Shown here: in pieces, positions 1 through 7,390 of the stretch
Position numbering within the stretch: position 1 is the first letter of the stretch
Layout of the letters: each line of letters begins with the position of its first letter
Assembly (NCBI GenBank): GCA_900752115.1
Contig: CAADUC010000069.1
Coordinates: forward strand, 1 to 32,653
Reading direction: 5' to 3'
DNA: 32,653 bases
DNA from: Clostridia bacterium
GTDB lineage: Bacteria; Bacillota; Clostridia; Oscillospirales; Acutalibacteraceae
Position numbers and translations under genes: made by a program
Notes under the pieces: model-generated
Database searches by the model: none
Told to the model about the DNA's origin: nothing
What the model saw: only the letters and a program-made list of their open reading frames with translations

Positions 1-8
1 AAAAAGGC

Positions 9-14
9 TATAGT
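9..14 (+). promoter_or_regulatory. Putative -10 box of the T-box operon
   Basis: TATAGT lies just upstream of the T-box stem I and would start transcription near position 21. The matching -35 box would fall before the window, so only half of the promoter can be judged. Confidence 0.4.
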
Positions 15-20
15 ATGAGA

Positions 21-290
21 GAAAATTCAACAAACCGATGATGCAGAAAAAAATCAGAGGGTTTCTTTCCAGCGAGCGGAGGATGGTGCAAGCTCCGTAT
101 GAAATGCTGAATAATATGGTCTGCGGAGGGCGGCGTTAAATGCGCCGACGTGAAGGCCCGCGTGAGCGGCCGGAGATATGCTGGTATCTCGCTGAGCGTC
201 CCCTGGCGGGACGGAAATCAAGGTGGCACCGCGAAATGGTTTGTTTCGCCCTTGACTGCAACGCTGCTTGCAGTCAAGGGCTTTTTATTT
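21..290 (+). promoter_or_regulatory. T-box riboswitch leader (probable tRNA-Trp sensor)
   Basis: This RNA leader reads the charging state of a tRNA and controls the operon by transcription antitermination. Stem I closes with CCG (35-37) and CAG (44-46) pairing to CGG (124-126) and CUG (121-123), with an AUGAUG bulge between them. UCAG (54-57) pairs with CUGA (107-110) above the specifier loop at 111-120. The distal arm is AGCGAG with a CGGAG/CUCCG stem (71-97). Hairpins follow, including GAGATA/TATCTC at about 172-189. The conserved T-box AAGGTGGCACCGCG is at 220-233. Its bulge reads UGGC, so the variable base C should pair with a tRNA discriminator G73. UGG at 117-119 in the specifier loop fits Trp, whose tRNA carries G73. 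AUG and UAU are also in the loop, but those tRNAs normally carry A73. AAU (Asn) cannot be excluded. ATCAAGG before the T-box can pair with CCTTGA inside the terminator, giving the antiterminator switch. Confidence 0.93.
248..288 (+). terminator. T-box attenuator (intrinsic terminator)
   Basis: A perfect 14-bp stem (248-261 with 268-281), a 6-nt loop and a T-rich tract. It is mutually exclusive with the antiterminator helix formed by the T-box sequence. Confidence 0.95.
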
Positions 291-311
291 ATCTTGGAAA
301 GGATGATTTCT

Positions 312-1250
312 ATGTCAGAACACCGCAAGATCGTCATTCTCGGCGCAGGCCATGTGGGCTCTCATGTCGCGCAGGCACTCTGCTGGCGACGGTGTGCACA
401 GGAAATTGTTCTCGTCGACAAGGAGCCCGGCAAGGCCACCGCCCAGGCGATGGACGTCGCAGACGCCCTCACCTTCCCCTCCGATGACACTCTGGTGCGC
501 GCAGGCGATTATGCCGACTGCGCCGACGCTGCTCTGATTTTTGTCGCAATCGGCAAGGCAAGACTGCCGGGCCAGACACGGCTCGATCTTCTCGGTGATT
601 CCGTGAAGATGGCCAGGGAACTTCTTGATCAGCTCGCACCGTATCCGCCGCGCGGCATTGTTGTTTCCATTACAAACCCCGCTGACATTGTGGCCGATTA
701 TCTGCGCCGCGGCCTGCGCTTTTCGCGCAGCCGTGTTTTCAGCACCGGCACGCTGCTTGATACAGCCCGCCTCATCCGCACGCTTTCCGAGGAAACGGGG
801 CTTTCCCGACATTCCATTACGGCTTATGCTCTCGGTGAGCACGGAGATTCTTCCATGATTCCCTTCTCCGCGATCCGCGCGGGAGGCTTGGCTCTCGACG
901 CTTATCCTGCCGTTGATCGCGCGAAGCTCCTGGAGCGTACGCACCTGATCGGTATGGACATCATCAACGGAAAAGGTTCAACCGAATTCGGCATCGGGCA
1001 GGCCGCCGCCTTTCTGGCGGAAACCATCCTCCTCGATCGCAAGGCTGTGCTTCCTGTCTCCGTTCAGCTGTGCGGCGAATACGGACAGGAGGGCGTACAC
1101 TGCGGCGTTCCGTGCGTCATTGGAAAGGACGGCGCGGAGCGAATCGTTGAGCTGCCTTTGACGCCTGACGAACAGGAGGCGCTGAACCGCTCCTGCGATA
1201 TCATCCGCAAGCATATTGCGATGGCGCAGGAAATTGCCCCGCTGGATTGA
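312..1250 (+). CDS. L-lactate/malate dehydrogenase-family 2-hydroxyacid dehydrogenase
   Basis: A 312-aa protein of normal LDH length, predicted to be a cytosolic NAD-dependent enzyme interconverting an L-2-hydroxyacid and a 2-oxoacid. Visible motifs are the Rossmann GAGHVGS (residues 11-17), the substrate loop ending in PGQTR (catalytic-loop Arg90), LDTAR (Asp150, Arg153 for carboxylate binding) and GEHGDS with catalytic His177. Residue 84, aligned to LDH Gln102, is Arg. Gln102 favours pyruvate and Arg102 is typical of malate dehydrogenases, so plain lactate specificity is doubtful. The ATG at 312 is preferred over ATG 303 because GGAAAGG (296-302) lies 9 nt before it. It is the first gene after the T-box, and T-boxes normally control amino-acid genes, so an amino-acid-derived substrate such as an aromatic pyruvate is a reasonable inference. 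Malate dehydrogenase is the main alternative. Confidence 0.88.
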   Translation: MSEHRKIVILGAGHVGSHVAQALCWRRCAQEIVLVDKEPGKATAQAMDVADALTFPSDDTLVRAGDYADCADAALIFVAIGKARLPGQTRLDLLGDSVKMARELLDQLAPYPPRGIVVSITNPADIVADYLRRGLRFSRSRVFSTGTLLDTARLIRTLSEETGLSRHSITAYALGEHGDSSMIPFSAIRAGGLALDAYPAVDRAKLLERTHLIGMDIINGKGSTEFGIGQAAAFLAETILLDRKAVLPVSVQLCGEYGQEGVHCGVPCVIGKDGAERIVELPLTPDEQEALNRSCDIIRKHIAMAQEIAPLD

Positions 1251-1368
1251 AAGCAGCTTTTAAAGGTCCCCCGCCGGGGGCCCCTCATGTGCCGGAGCTA
1301 TGCACCGGTATAGAACGCTTCCATTTGCTCTTTTACTTAAAATACAACCGGAAAGGAAGTTATCCCAT

Positions 1369-2367
1369 ATGAAAAAGCATTCCAAGCTTCTTGCTCTTTT
1401 GACCGCCGCTGCGCTTTGCCTCTCTCTCTTCGCCACAGGCTGCGAGGAAAACGGCGGAAAAATTAAGGTGGCCATCGTACAGCCGATGAGCCATACCTCT
1501 CTCGACCAGATCCGCGACACCATTATTTCCGAGCTTGAGGCGGCCGGACGCGACGATATTGAGATCGTGACGGAGAACGCAAACAACGACACCTCCGCTC
1601 TTTCCACCATCATGCAGAACCTTCGCTCGGAGGGCGTCGACATTGTCGTTCCGATTGCGACAGGCACCGCACAGAGTGCGAAAGCCGTCTTTGAGGGAGA
1701 CGATACGCCGATCATCTTCTCCGCTGTCTCCGACCCCGACGCCGCCGGCCTGACGGGCTCCGACTGCGAAAACATCACCGGTGTTTCGAACAACATCCCT
1801 GCCGACGAAATCGTGAAGCTGATCGAGCACTTCCAGCCCGACTTTGAGAAAATCGGCTTCCTCTATACCTCCAGTGAAACCAATTCCGTCTCCACCATCA
1901 ATGCGGCGAAGGCCTACTGCGAGGAAAACGGAATCGCCTATGAGGAGTCCTCTATTGCAAATCTTTCCGAGCTGCCGACCGCCGTTGAGGCTCTGATCTC
2001 GAAGGGCGTCGACGCACTCTACACGGGCAACGACAATGCGATTGCCTCCGCCATGCCGACGTACACCGACGCCGCCTACTCGAAGGGCATTCCGGTCTAC
2101 TGCGGCGCGGATTCAATGGTAGCCGACGGCGGCTTTGCTACGACGGGCGTCAACTATGTTACGCTCGGCGAGCAGACAGCTGCCATGATCCTCAAGGTGG
2201 CCGACGGTACGAAGCCCTCCGAGATCCCTTATGAGACGCTGTCCGAGTACGCCAAGTTTGTCAACCTGCAGGCCGCCGATACACTCGGTCTCACGCTCTC
2301 TGATGAAATGCTCGAGGGTTATACGGTGCTGGTCGAGGCCGACGGCACAAGCCATTTCGGCGAATAA
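1369..2367 (+). CDS. ABC transporter substrate-binding lipoprotein (PF04392 family, TrpX-like)
   Basis: A 332-aa extracytoplasmic solute receptor. It has a lipoprotein signal: a basic N-terminus, a hydrophobic run, and ATGC with lipidated Cys25. The mature protein starts with KVAIVQPMSH and continues as two periplasmic-binding-type lobes, with family-like stretches such as the PIATGTAQSAK region and YTGNDNAIASA. ATG 1369 follows GAAAGGAAG (1351-1359) and gives a proper signal peptide; the upstream in-frame ATG at 1300 does not. It sits 118 bp after the dehydrogenase with no clear terminator between, followed by permease and ATPase genes in the classic order. Members of this family next to tryptophan T-boxes are called TrpX. 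The substrate is inferred and not visible in the sequence. Confidence 0.9.
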   Translation: MKKHSKLLALLTAAALCLSLFATGCEENGGKIKVAIVQPMSHTSLDQIRDTIISELEAAGRDDIEIVTENANNDTSALSTIMQNLRSEGVDIVVPIATGTAQSAKAVFEGDDTPIIFSAVSDPDAAGLTGSDCENITGVSNNIPADEIVKLIEHFQPDFEKIGFLYTSSETNSVSTINAAKAYCEENGIAYEESSIANLSELPTAVEALISKGVDALYTGNDNAIASAMPTYTDAAYSKGIPVYCGADSMVADGGFATTGVNYVTLGEQTAAMILKVADGTKPSEIPYETLSEYAKFVNLQAADTLGLTLSDEMLEGYTVLVEADGTSHFGE

Positions 2368-2388
2368 ACAACGGAGGAACAAGACAAC

Positions 2389-3345
2389 ATGGAGTACGTC
2401 AACCTGATTCTGTCCGCTCTGAGCCAGGGCATGCTGTATGCACCGATGGCAATGGGCGTCTTTATCGCCTTCAAAATTCTGAACACGCCGGATCTGACGA
2501 TCGACGGCAGTCTCGTGTTCGGCATGACGGTCTGCGCTGTCGTGACCATCGCCTCCCATCCGATTCTCGCCCTGCTGGCCGGAACTCTGGCCGGTGCGGC
2601 GGCGGGTTTTGTAACGGGCTTCCTGCAGACAAAGCTGCGGATCAACGCAATCCTTGCCGGTATCCTGACCATGACAGGGTTGTATACTGTCAACTACACG
2701 GTACTCGGCGGACAGTCCAATCTGTATCTGCAGACAGCGGAAACCAACGAAAGCGGAAGCGAGGTTTTCGTCTCCAGCAACACCATTTATAAGATGTTTT
2801 CCGGCCTTTTCCCCAGCCTTGACACCAACGCAAACGTTCTGATCCTGACCGCTCTGATTGTGGCCGCGGTCGCCGCCCTGCTCTGCGTCTTTTTCAAGAC
2901 ACGTCCCGGCATGGCAATCCGCGCGACAGGCGACAACGAGGAGATGGTTCGTTCATCCTCTATCAACGCCGATGCTTCCCGCATTCTCGGTATTGTCCTT
3001 GCCAACGCTTTGGTTGCCCTTTCCGGCAGTCTGCTCTGCCAGCAGCAGCGCTACGCCGATCTGAACAACGGCAGCGGCATGCTCGTGGTAGGTCTGGCCT
3101 CCGTCATCATCGGACAGGTGCTCTTTGGCCGCCGCAGCGTCACGCTGGGTGTGATCTCGGCTGTCGCGGGCTCCGCCGCTTACCGGCTGATTCTTCAGTT
3201 TGCGTATAAAGTCAACATGCCAAGCTACGCCGTCAAGCTTCTCTCCGCCGTGATCGTGGCTCTTGCCCTGACGCTCCCGCTTGCCAAGCGCAAGCTGGCG
3301 ATCCGTAAAGCCCGTCTGGCCGCAAGAAAGGGGGAGCACGCATGA
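2389..3345 (+). CDS. ABC transporter permease (LivH-like, TrpY-like)
   Basis: A 318-aa integral membrane protein with about eight to nine hydrophobic segments and the LivH/BPD_transp_2-type fold. Recognisable stretches include the TIDGSLVFGM region near the N-terminus, TRPGMAIRATGDN (a cytoplasmic loop likely contacting the ATPase) and GLASVIIGQVLFG. The C-terminus is basic and cytoplasmic. GGAGG at 2373-2377 precedes ATG 2389. It lies 21 bp after the binding protein and overlaps the ATPase gene by 4 bp (ATGA), implying translational coupling. It is the single translocation pore of the importer and probably works as a homodimer. Confidence 0.92.
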   Translation: MEYVNLILSALSQGMLYAPMAMGVFIAFKILNTPDLTIDGSLVFGMTVCAVVTIASHPILALLAGTLAGAAAGFVTGFLQTKLRINAILAGILTMTGLYTVNYTVLGGQSNLYLQTAETNESGSEVFVSSNTIYKMFSGLFPSLDTNANVLILTALIVAAVAALLCVFFKTRPGMAIRATGDNEEMVRSSSINADASRILGIVLANALVALSGSLLCQQQRYADLNNGSGMLVVGLASVIIGQVLFGRRSVTLGVISAVAGSAAYRLILQFAYKVNMPSYAVKLLSAVIVALALTLPLAKRKLAIRKARLAARKGEHA

Positions 3346-4142
3346 ACGCTCAGCTGACCATCACGCACCTGACAAAGAAATTTGAGGCGGGCACACCGAA
3401 CGAAAAGCATGCTCTGCATGACTTTTCTCTTGAGGTCGCCAAGGGAGATTTTATCACGATTCTCGGTTCCAACGGCGCGGGTAAATCGACGCTGTTCAAT
3501 GCCATCCTGGGAAAATTTCTTCCCGACGCAGGCAGCATCCTGCTTGACGGCGAGGATATCACCTACGAGAAGGATTACAAGCGCGCGCTTAATATCGGCT
3601 GTCTGTATCAGAACCCGCTGCGCGGAACGGCGCCGAACATGACGATCGAGGAAAACCTCGCGCTCGCCTACACGCGCAAATCAACGCACCACTTTTTCGC
3701 GGTCAACAAGAAAGACTCCGCCTATTTCCGTGAACTTCTCGCCACCCTTGACCTCGGACTTGAGGATCGGATGAAAACAAAGATGGGACTGCTCTCCGGC
3801 GGACAGCGGCAAGCCGCCGCCCTCCTGATGGCGACTATCGCAAGGCCTAAGCTTCTGCTTCTCGACGAGCACACGGCGGCTCTCGATCCCGGCACGGCAC
3901 AGAAGGTACTGCAGATTACAAAAGAGATTATTTCCGATCGCGGCCTGACGGCTCTTATGATCACCCACGACATGGATCAGGCCCTGCGCTTCGGCAACCG
4001 CACCATCATGATGGACAGCGGAAAGCTTTTGCTCGATATTTCCGGCGAAGAGCGCGACGCCATGACGCCGGAGAAACTGGTCGATCTCTTTGTCCGTTCG
4101 GCCAAGCAGACGCTTTCCGATCGCACCAGGCTATCCATATGA
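3342..4142 (+). CDS. ABC transporter ATP-binding protein (TrpZ-like)
   Basis: A 266-aa cytosolic ATPase energising the importer. Walker A GSNGAGKST is at residues 42-50, a Q-loop at about 90 (LYQNP), signature LSGGQ at 151-155, Walker B LLLLDEH at about 171-177, and the switch His at about 209 (ITHD). The Walker B is followed by His (DEHTAALDP), as in the TrpZ/YtrE-like relatives of LolD, instead of the usual DEP. The start ATG overlaps the permease stop. Its own stop overlaps the ATG of the acetyltransferase gene, so all four are likely on one mRNA. Confidence 0.93.
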   Translation: MNAQLTITHLTKKFEAGTPNEKHALHDFSLEVAKGDFITILGSNGAGKSTLFNAILGKFLPDAGSILLDGEDITYEKDYKRALNIGCLYQNPLRGTAPNMTIEENLALAYTRKSTHHFFAVNKKDSAYFRELLATLDLGLEDRMKTKMGLLSGGQRQAAALLMATIARPKLLLLDEHTAALDPGTAQKVLQITKEIISDRGLTALMITHDMDQALRFGNRTIMMDSGKLLLDISGEERDAMTPEKLVDLFVRSAKQTLSDRTRLSI

Positions 4143-4693
4143 CACTTCCACTCTCCTCTTCTGCTGCAAGCGGTATTCTGATGGAAACGAACCGTCTGCT
4201 TCTTCGCTTCTTCTCTCCGGAGGATCACACCGATCTGCAGGAGATTCTGGGGGACAGCGAAACCATGCGATTCTCAGAATCTGTCTACAGTCCGGAGCGT
4301 ACCAGGCATTTCCTTACGGAATTCTGCATTGGAAAGCGCGGGGCAATCGCAGCCGTACACAAGGAATCCGGAAAAATGATCGGGTATCTCCTCTTTCGGG
4401 AAGAAACGGCAGACGTCTATGAAGCCGGATGGTTCTTCAACCGTCAATACTGGGGAATGGGATACGCGCAAGAAGCCTGCCGGGCGCTTTTATCCTATGC
4501 CTTCACGGTCCGGCATGCACACCGCGTGTTTGCGGAAACAACGGACGGCAATCGATCGGTACGCCTGATGCTCCGGCTGGGCATGAAGCCGGAAGGTGTA
4601 CTGCGCAGCCACATCCGCAATAATACCGGCCATTGGACGGATATTATGCTCTATGGAATTCTGGAAACGGAATGGAGAAAACGGGAACACTGA
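4139..4693 (+). CDS. GNAT family N-acetyltransferase (RimJ/RimL-like)
   Basis: A 184-aa acetyl-CoA-dependent N-acyltransferase. ETNRLLLRFFSPEDHTDL is the usual N-terminal strand and helix of the RimJ/RimL group. QYWGMGYA (about residues 103-110) is the acetyl-CoA pyrophosphate-binding loop, and the later HRVFAETTDGNRSVRLMLRLGM is the C-terminal core. The start may be ATG 4139, which overlaps the ATPase stop, or ATG 4181, which gives the conventional METNRLLLR beginning (170 aa). Neither has a strong ribosome site; coupling favours 4139. The acceptor substrate cannot be told from sequence. Its place in the T-box operon allows a role on the imported compound, but these enzymes are promiscuous in genomic context. 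Confidence 0.87.
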   Translation: MTLPLSSSAASGILMETNRLLLRFFSPEDHTDLQEILGDSETMRFSESVYSPERTRHFLTEFCIGKRGAIAAVHKESGKMIGYLLFREETADVYEAGWFFNRQYWGMGYAQEACRALLSYAFTVRHAHRVFAETTDGNRSVRLMLRLGMKPEGVLRSHIRNNTGHWTDIMLYGILETEWRKREH

Positions 4694-4717
4694 AAAACAC
4701 AGCGTCTTTTTTCAGTG
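4688..4717 (+). other. Intra-operon hairpin at the GNAT stop codon
   Basis: CACTGAAAAA and TTTTTCAGTG form a perfect 10-bp inverted repeat with a 10-nt loop. It covers the GNAT stop and lies just before the ribosome site of the next gene. No T-tract follows on the plus strand, so it looks like a processing or stability element, not a terminator. Confidence 0.5.
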
Positions 4718-4740
4718 CAAAAAAGAAGGAGGACACCGAT

Positions 4741-5061
4741 ATGACATTTCAGGAATTTTTTGAAAAAGCAAAAGAAAAGCTGATGCAGGCCGATGTAAGT
4801 GACATTCATGAGAACGTCGCCTACCAAATTGATATCACAGGCGAGGCAGCCGGAACCTTCTATGTGGAGCTCAAAAACGGTAAGCTTTCTGTGGAGCCGT
4901 ACGACTACCACGACCGGGACGCCCGCTTTACCTGCTCGGCGGAAACATTGATCAAGATCGCCTCCGGACAGCTGGATCCTGTCGCGGCCTTCACCTTCCG
5001 CAAGCTTAAAATCGACGGCTCCATTGAAAAGGCTCTGCTGCTCAAAAAGCTGATGAAATAA
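4741..5061 (+). CDS. SCP2 sterol-binding-domain protein
   Basis: A 106-aa soluble protein made of a single SCP2-like lipid-binding domain. It has an N-terminal helix with FFEKAKEKL, a beta-sheet region with Y-Q-I-D-I-T-G and F-Y-V-E-L-K-N-G, then ARFTCSAETLIKIASGQLDPVAAFTFRKLKIDG, which is the characteristic C-terminal part of the family. ATG 4741 is set by GAAGGAGG (about 4725-4732); an upstream in-frame ATG at 4633 lies inside the GNAT gene and is unlikely. Bacterial members bind fatty acyl or other hydrophobic ligands. The biological role here is unknown. Confidence 0.85.
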   Translation: MTFQEFFEKAKEKLMQADVSDIHENVAYQIDITGEAAGTFYVELKNGKLSVEPYDYHDRDARFTCSAETLIKIASGQLDPVAAFTFRKLKIDGSIEKALLLKKLMK

Positions 5062-5079
5062 CGATCGGAGAGGATCCGG

Positions 5080-5670
5080 ATGAAACGCAATACCGCTGAC
5101 GTCTTTTCTCTGCCGGAGGGATATGGAGAGCTGCTTGAGATTGATTTACAGAAGGACCAAAAGCTCTCCCTCCTCATCAACCTGCTGGCGCTTTTGATTG
5201 CCGTCCTCGCCGCCGCAGCTGGTTTATTGCTGCGCCCCGAGGCTCCGTTCCTCACTTCAACGGAGGGGGGCGGGCTGCTGCTTCAATTTGTTGTATTAAT
5301 GGGCGGACTCGTTGTTTACCTTGTGCTTCATGAACTGGTACACGGTCTCTTCATCCATCTGTTCAGCGGAAAGCGGGCAAAATACGGCTTTACCGGTCTG
5401 TATGCATTTGCGGGAAGCGACGCCTATTTCAGCAAATCCCGCTACCTCGTTATCGCGCTTGCGCCGATCGTGGTGTGGGGCATAGTCCTTCACGTGCTTG
5501 TGTGTACGCTGCCGATTGCGTGGTTCTGGCCGGTGTACTGTATCCAGATTGCAAACCTCAGCGGTGCGGCAGGAGATCTGTATGTCACCGTCCGTTTTCT
5601 TCGCCTCCCGGCAGACATTCTCGTACAAGACGAGGGTGTCTCCATGACGGTCTACAATAAAAAACGCTGA
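5080..5670 (+). CDS. DUF3267-family membrane protein (putative zinc metalloprotease)
   Basis: A 196-aa protein with about four to five membrane segments. HELVH at residues 84-88 is a zincin HExxH motif at the end of a membrane helix. Asp166 in SGAAGD could be the third metal ligand, as in intramembrane site-2-type peptidases. DUF3267 members are annotated as putative zincin peptidases, without a known substrate for this one. GGAGAGGA precedes ATG 5080, 18 bp after the SCP2 gene. It is the last gene before the terminator at 5689-5731. Confidence 0.85.
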   Translation: MKRNTADVFSLPEGYGELLEIDLQKDQKLSLLINLLALLIAVLAAAAGLLLRPEAPFLTSTEGGGLLLQFVVLMGGLVVYLVLHELVHGLFIHLFSGKRAKYGFTGLYAFAGSDAYFSKSRYLVIALAPIVVWGIVLHVLVCTLPIAWFWPVYCIQIANLSGAAGDLYVTVRFLRLPADILVQDEGVSMTVYNKKR

Positions 5671-5688
5671 TGGAACCCCGTCAATGAT

Positions 5689-5731
5689 AAAACCGGCGCA
5701 TTCAGGCTTTCAGCCCGGATGCGCCGGTTTT
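5689..5731. terminator. Bidirectional terminator
   Basis: A 13-bp stem (AAAACCGGCGCAT with ATGCGCCGGTTTT) with A/T tracts on both sides. It lies between the convergent DUF3267 (plus) and DUF554 (minus) genes and can serve both. Confidence 0.92.
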
Positions 5732-5756
5732 GTTTGTCCTCTCCTTGCTGTTCTCT

Positions 5757-6488
5757 CTAGGAAAGCAGCGGCAGCAGCCAGCCGCTCCACAGCCAGCTCA
5801 CCGGCATGACAAGAATCATAGCCGGAATCATATCCGCAACGGGAAACTCCTTGATCTTTGCCATGCGGAAGCCTGTGGCAAGCATCAGAATCCCGCCGCA
5901 CGCTTTGAAATCGTCAATCATATCCGGCGTTGTGAGCGGGAAAATCAACTTGGCGCAGAAAAACAACGCCAGAAAAACAATGAGCTGCAGCACAGCCACC
6001 GCCGAGACGACAACACCGAGGTTGCATGCAAACACAGCGGCAGTAAACAGATCAAGCACCGATTTGGCAATCAGGATCGTATGATCTCCCGTCATGCCGG
6101 AGGTCAGCGTACCGTAAATTCCTGTGCCGCTCGCACAGAAAAGCACAACGAGCGTGACCAGTGATGAGGAAAATTCTTCCCTGCTCACACTCCCCTGGCC
6201 GGAATGAAACAGACGGGCAATCGGCTTCTGCATCCACTCTGCCCCGCGCCGAATCGCCAGTCCAGGACGGCAGGCAAGGCCAACCGTCGTTCCCACCACA
6301 ACGGCGAAAATCACGGCAGGCATGTTTTTCATCAAAACAATGGAACTGATTCCTATTCCCATCGAGCAAACGCCGAACACGACATTGAGCTCCGTTTTCA
6401 GAGACGCCGGCAGCTTATGGCCTGCCAGCGCCCCAAACAGGCCGCCGAGGACAACGGACACTACATTGACAAAGACTCCGATTGGCAT
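5757..6488 (-). CDS. DUF554 family membrane protein
   Basis: A 243-aa polytopic membrane protein of normal family length with about seven hydrophobic segments. Family-like landmarks are GVFVNVVSVVLGGLFGALAG at the N-terminus, FGVCSMGIGISS, FCASGTGIYGTLTSGMTGD and the C-terminal GGILMLATGFRM with KEFPVADMIPA. DUF554 proteins (YdfK-like) are putative transporters without an assigned substrate. ATG 6488 is preceded by AAGGGAAG. On the minus strand TTGCGG, a 16-bp gap and TACAAT around 6537-6564 could be its promoter. Confidence 0.9.
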   Translation of the reverse strand: MPIGVFVNVVSVVLGGLFGALAGHKLPASLKTELNVVFGVCSMGIGISSIVLMKNMPAVIFAVVVGTTVGLACRPGLAIRRGAEWMQKPIARLFHSGQGSVSREEFSSSLVTLVVLFCASGTGIYGTLTSGMTGDHTILIAKSVLDLFTAAVFACNLGVVVSAVAVLQLIVFLALFFCAKLIFPLTTPDMIDDFKACGGILMLATGFRMAKIKEFPVADMIPAMILVMPVSWLWSGWLLPLLS

Positions 6489-6595
6489 GAACTTTCTCTT
6501 CCCTTACAACAAATTAGAAATAATTCTATATTTATTGTACAGAAAAAGAAAACAGCCGCAATGGAGAAAGTGACAAATCTTTTCGACAGACTGCC

Positions 6596-7390
6596 TTAGA
6601 CACGCAGCTCCTGACGCATGAAACTCAGGTAAGCGGCGGCAAAACCGATAAGAGCAAGGGCAACCATGACAACCAATGAGGCCAAATCAGAAGAAGGCTC
6701 TGCCCCAGCGGGAGTGTGCTCGAGATCGCACCGGACGTCTGAGACACCGTAACAATACCGATGGAGCGCACGCTCGGGTTGAGAATGGTGGAAGCCGCCT
6801 CACTGAAAAGATAGTACGGAGAAATACGGTTGAGCGCCAAAGCCAGATTATAATTGCTCTCCATGTTCATCAGTCCCTCAAAGCCTTTGAGCGGGAAAAC
6901 AGCATTTGCAATCCCGTTGGCAACAAGACTCATGAACAGACTGAAAAACAACCAGATGGAAATGCAAATCAGTGCTGCCGTGGCAGCGTGGCGGCAGATC
7001 ACCGAGAAAATCACTGCCAACGCCAGCCATACAGACAGATACACACCGGCAAACACCAGGAAGACCAGGACACGCAGCACCTCCTCCAGACTGGGAGCAA
7101 TCCCAAGCCGAAGCAGCCCTATACCGCTGACATAAAACCCCAGCGTAAAGACCAGGAGAAAGATCACCGCCGCTCCAGCCAGAAACTTGGCGTTGATAAT
7201 GGAATCGCGATAAATGGGCTGCGCCGCCAGGCGGTTCAGCGTACCCTGCGATCGCTCGTTGGTCACGGCGTCAAAGCCAAGCGTGATCCCAACCAGCGGA
7301 CCGAGAAAGGCCAAAAAGGTCGCGAAGGAATACACCGAGCTGCTTCCTGTGGTGAACAGCTTGAGGAAAATAAATTCACTGTCCGAGGAA
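6596..7390 (-). pseudogene. Broken ABC-2 type permease (N-terminus lost, C-terminal frameshift)
   Basis: The readable part begins at DSEFIFLKLFTTGSS and continues through FLAFLGPLVGITLGFDAVTNERSQGTLNRLAAQPIYRDS. This is the core of the ABC-2 permease family linked to NosY-like exporters. The expected N-terminal cytoplasmic stretch, first membrane helix and extracellular start are missing. They are replaced in frame by residues encoded out of frame in the neighbouring exporter fragment. A second lesion near 6678-6690 shifts the frame. The open frame ends in WPHWLSW and stops at 6625. The other frame, from about 6684 to 6596, reads ASLVVMVALALIGFAAAYLSFMRQELRV, a good family C-terminus. No start codon with a ribosome site is visible. 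I regard it as non-functional. Confidence 0.8.

Noticed and set aside
1266..1306. GC-rich hairpins between the dehydrogenase and binding-protein genes as a terminator
   Set aside because: No T-tract follows either hairpin, so read-through is more likely and I keep the genes in one operon.
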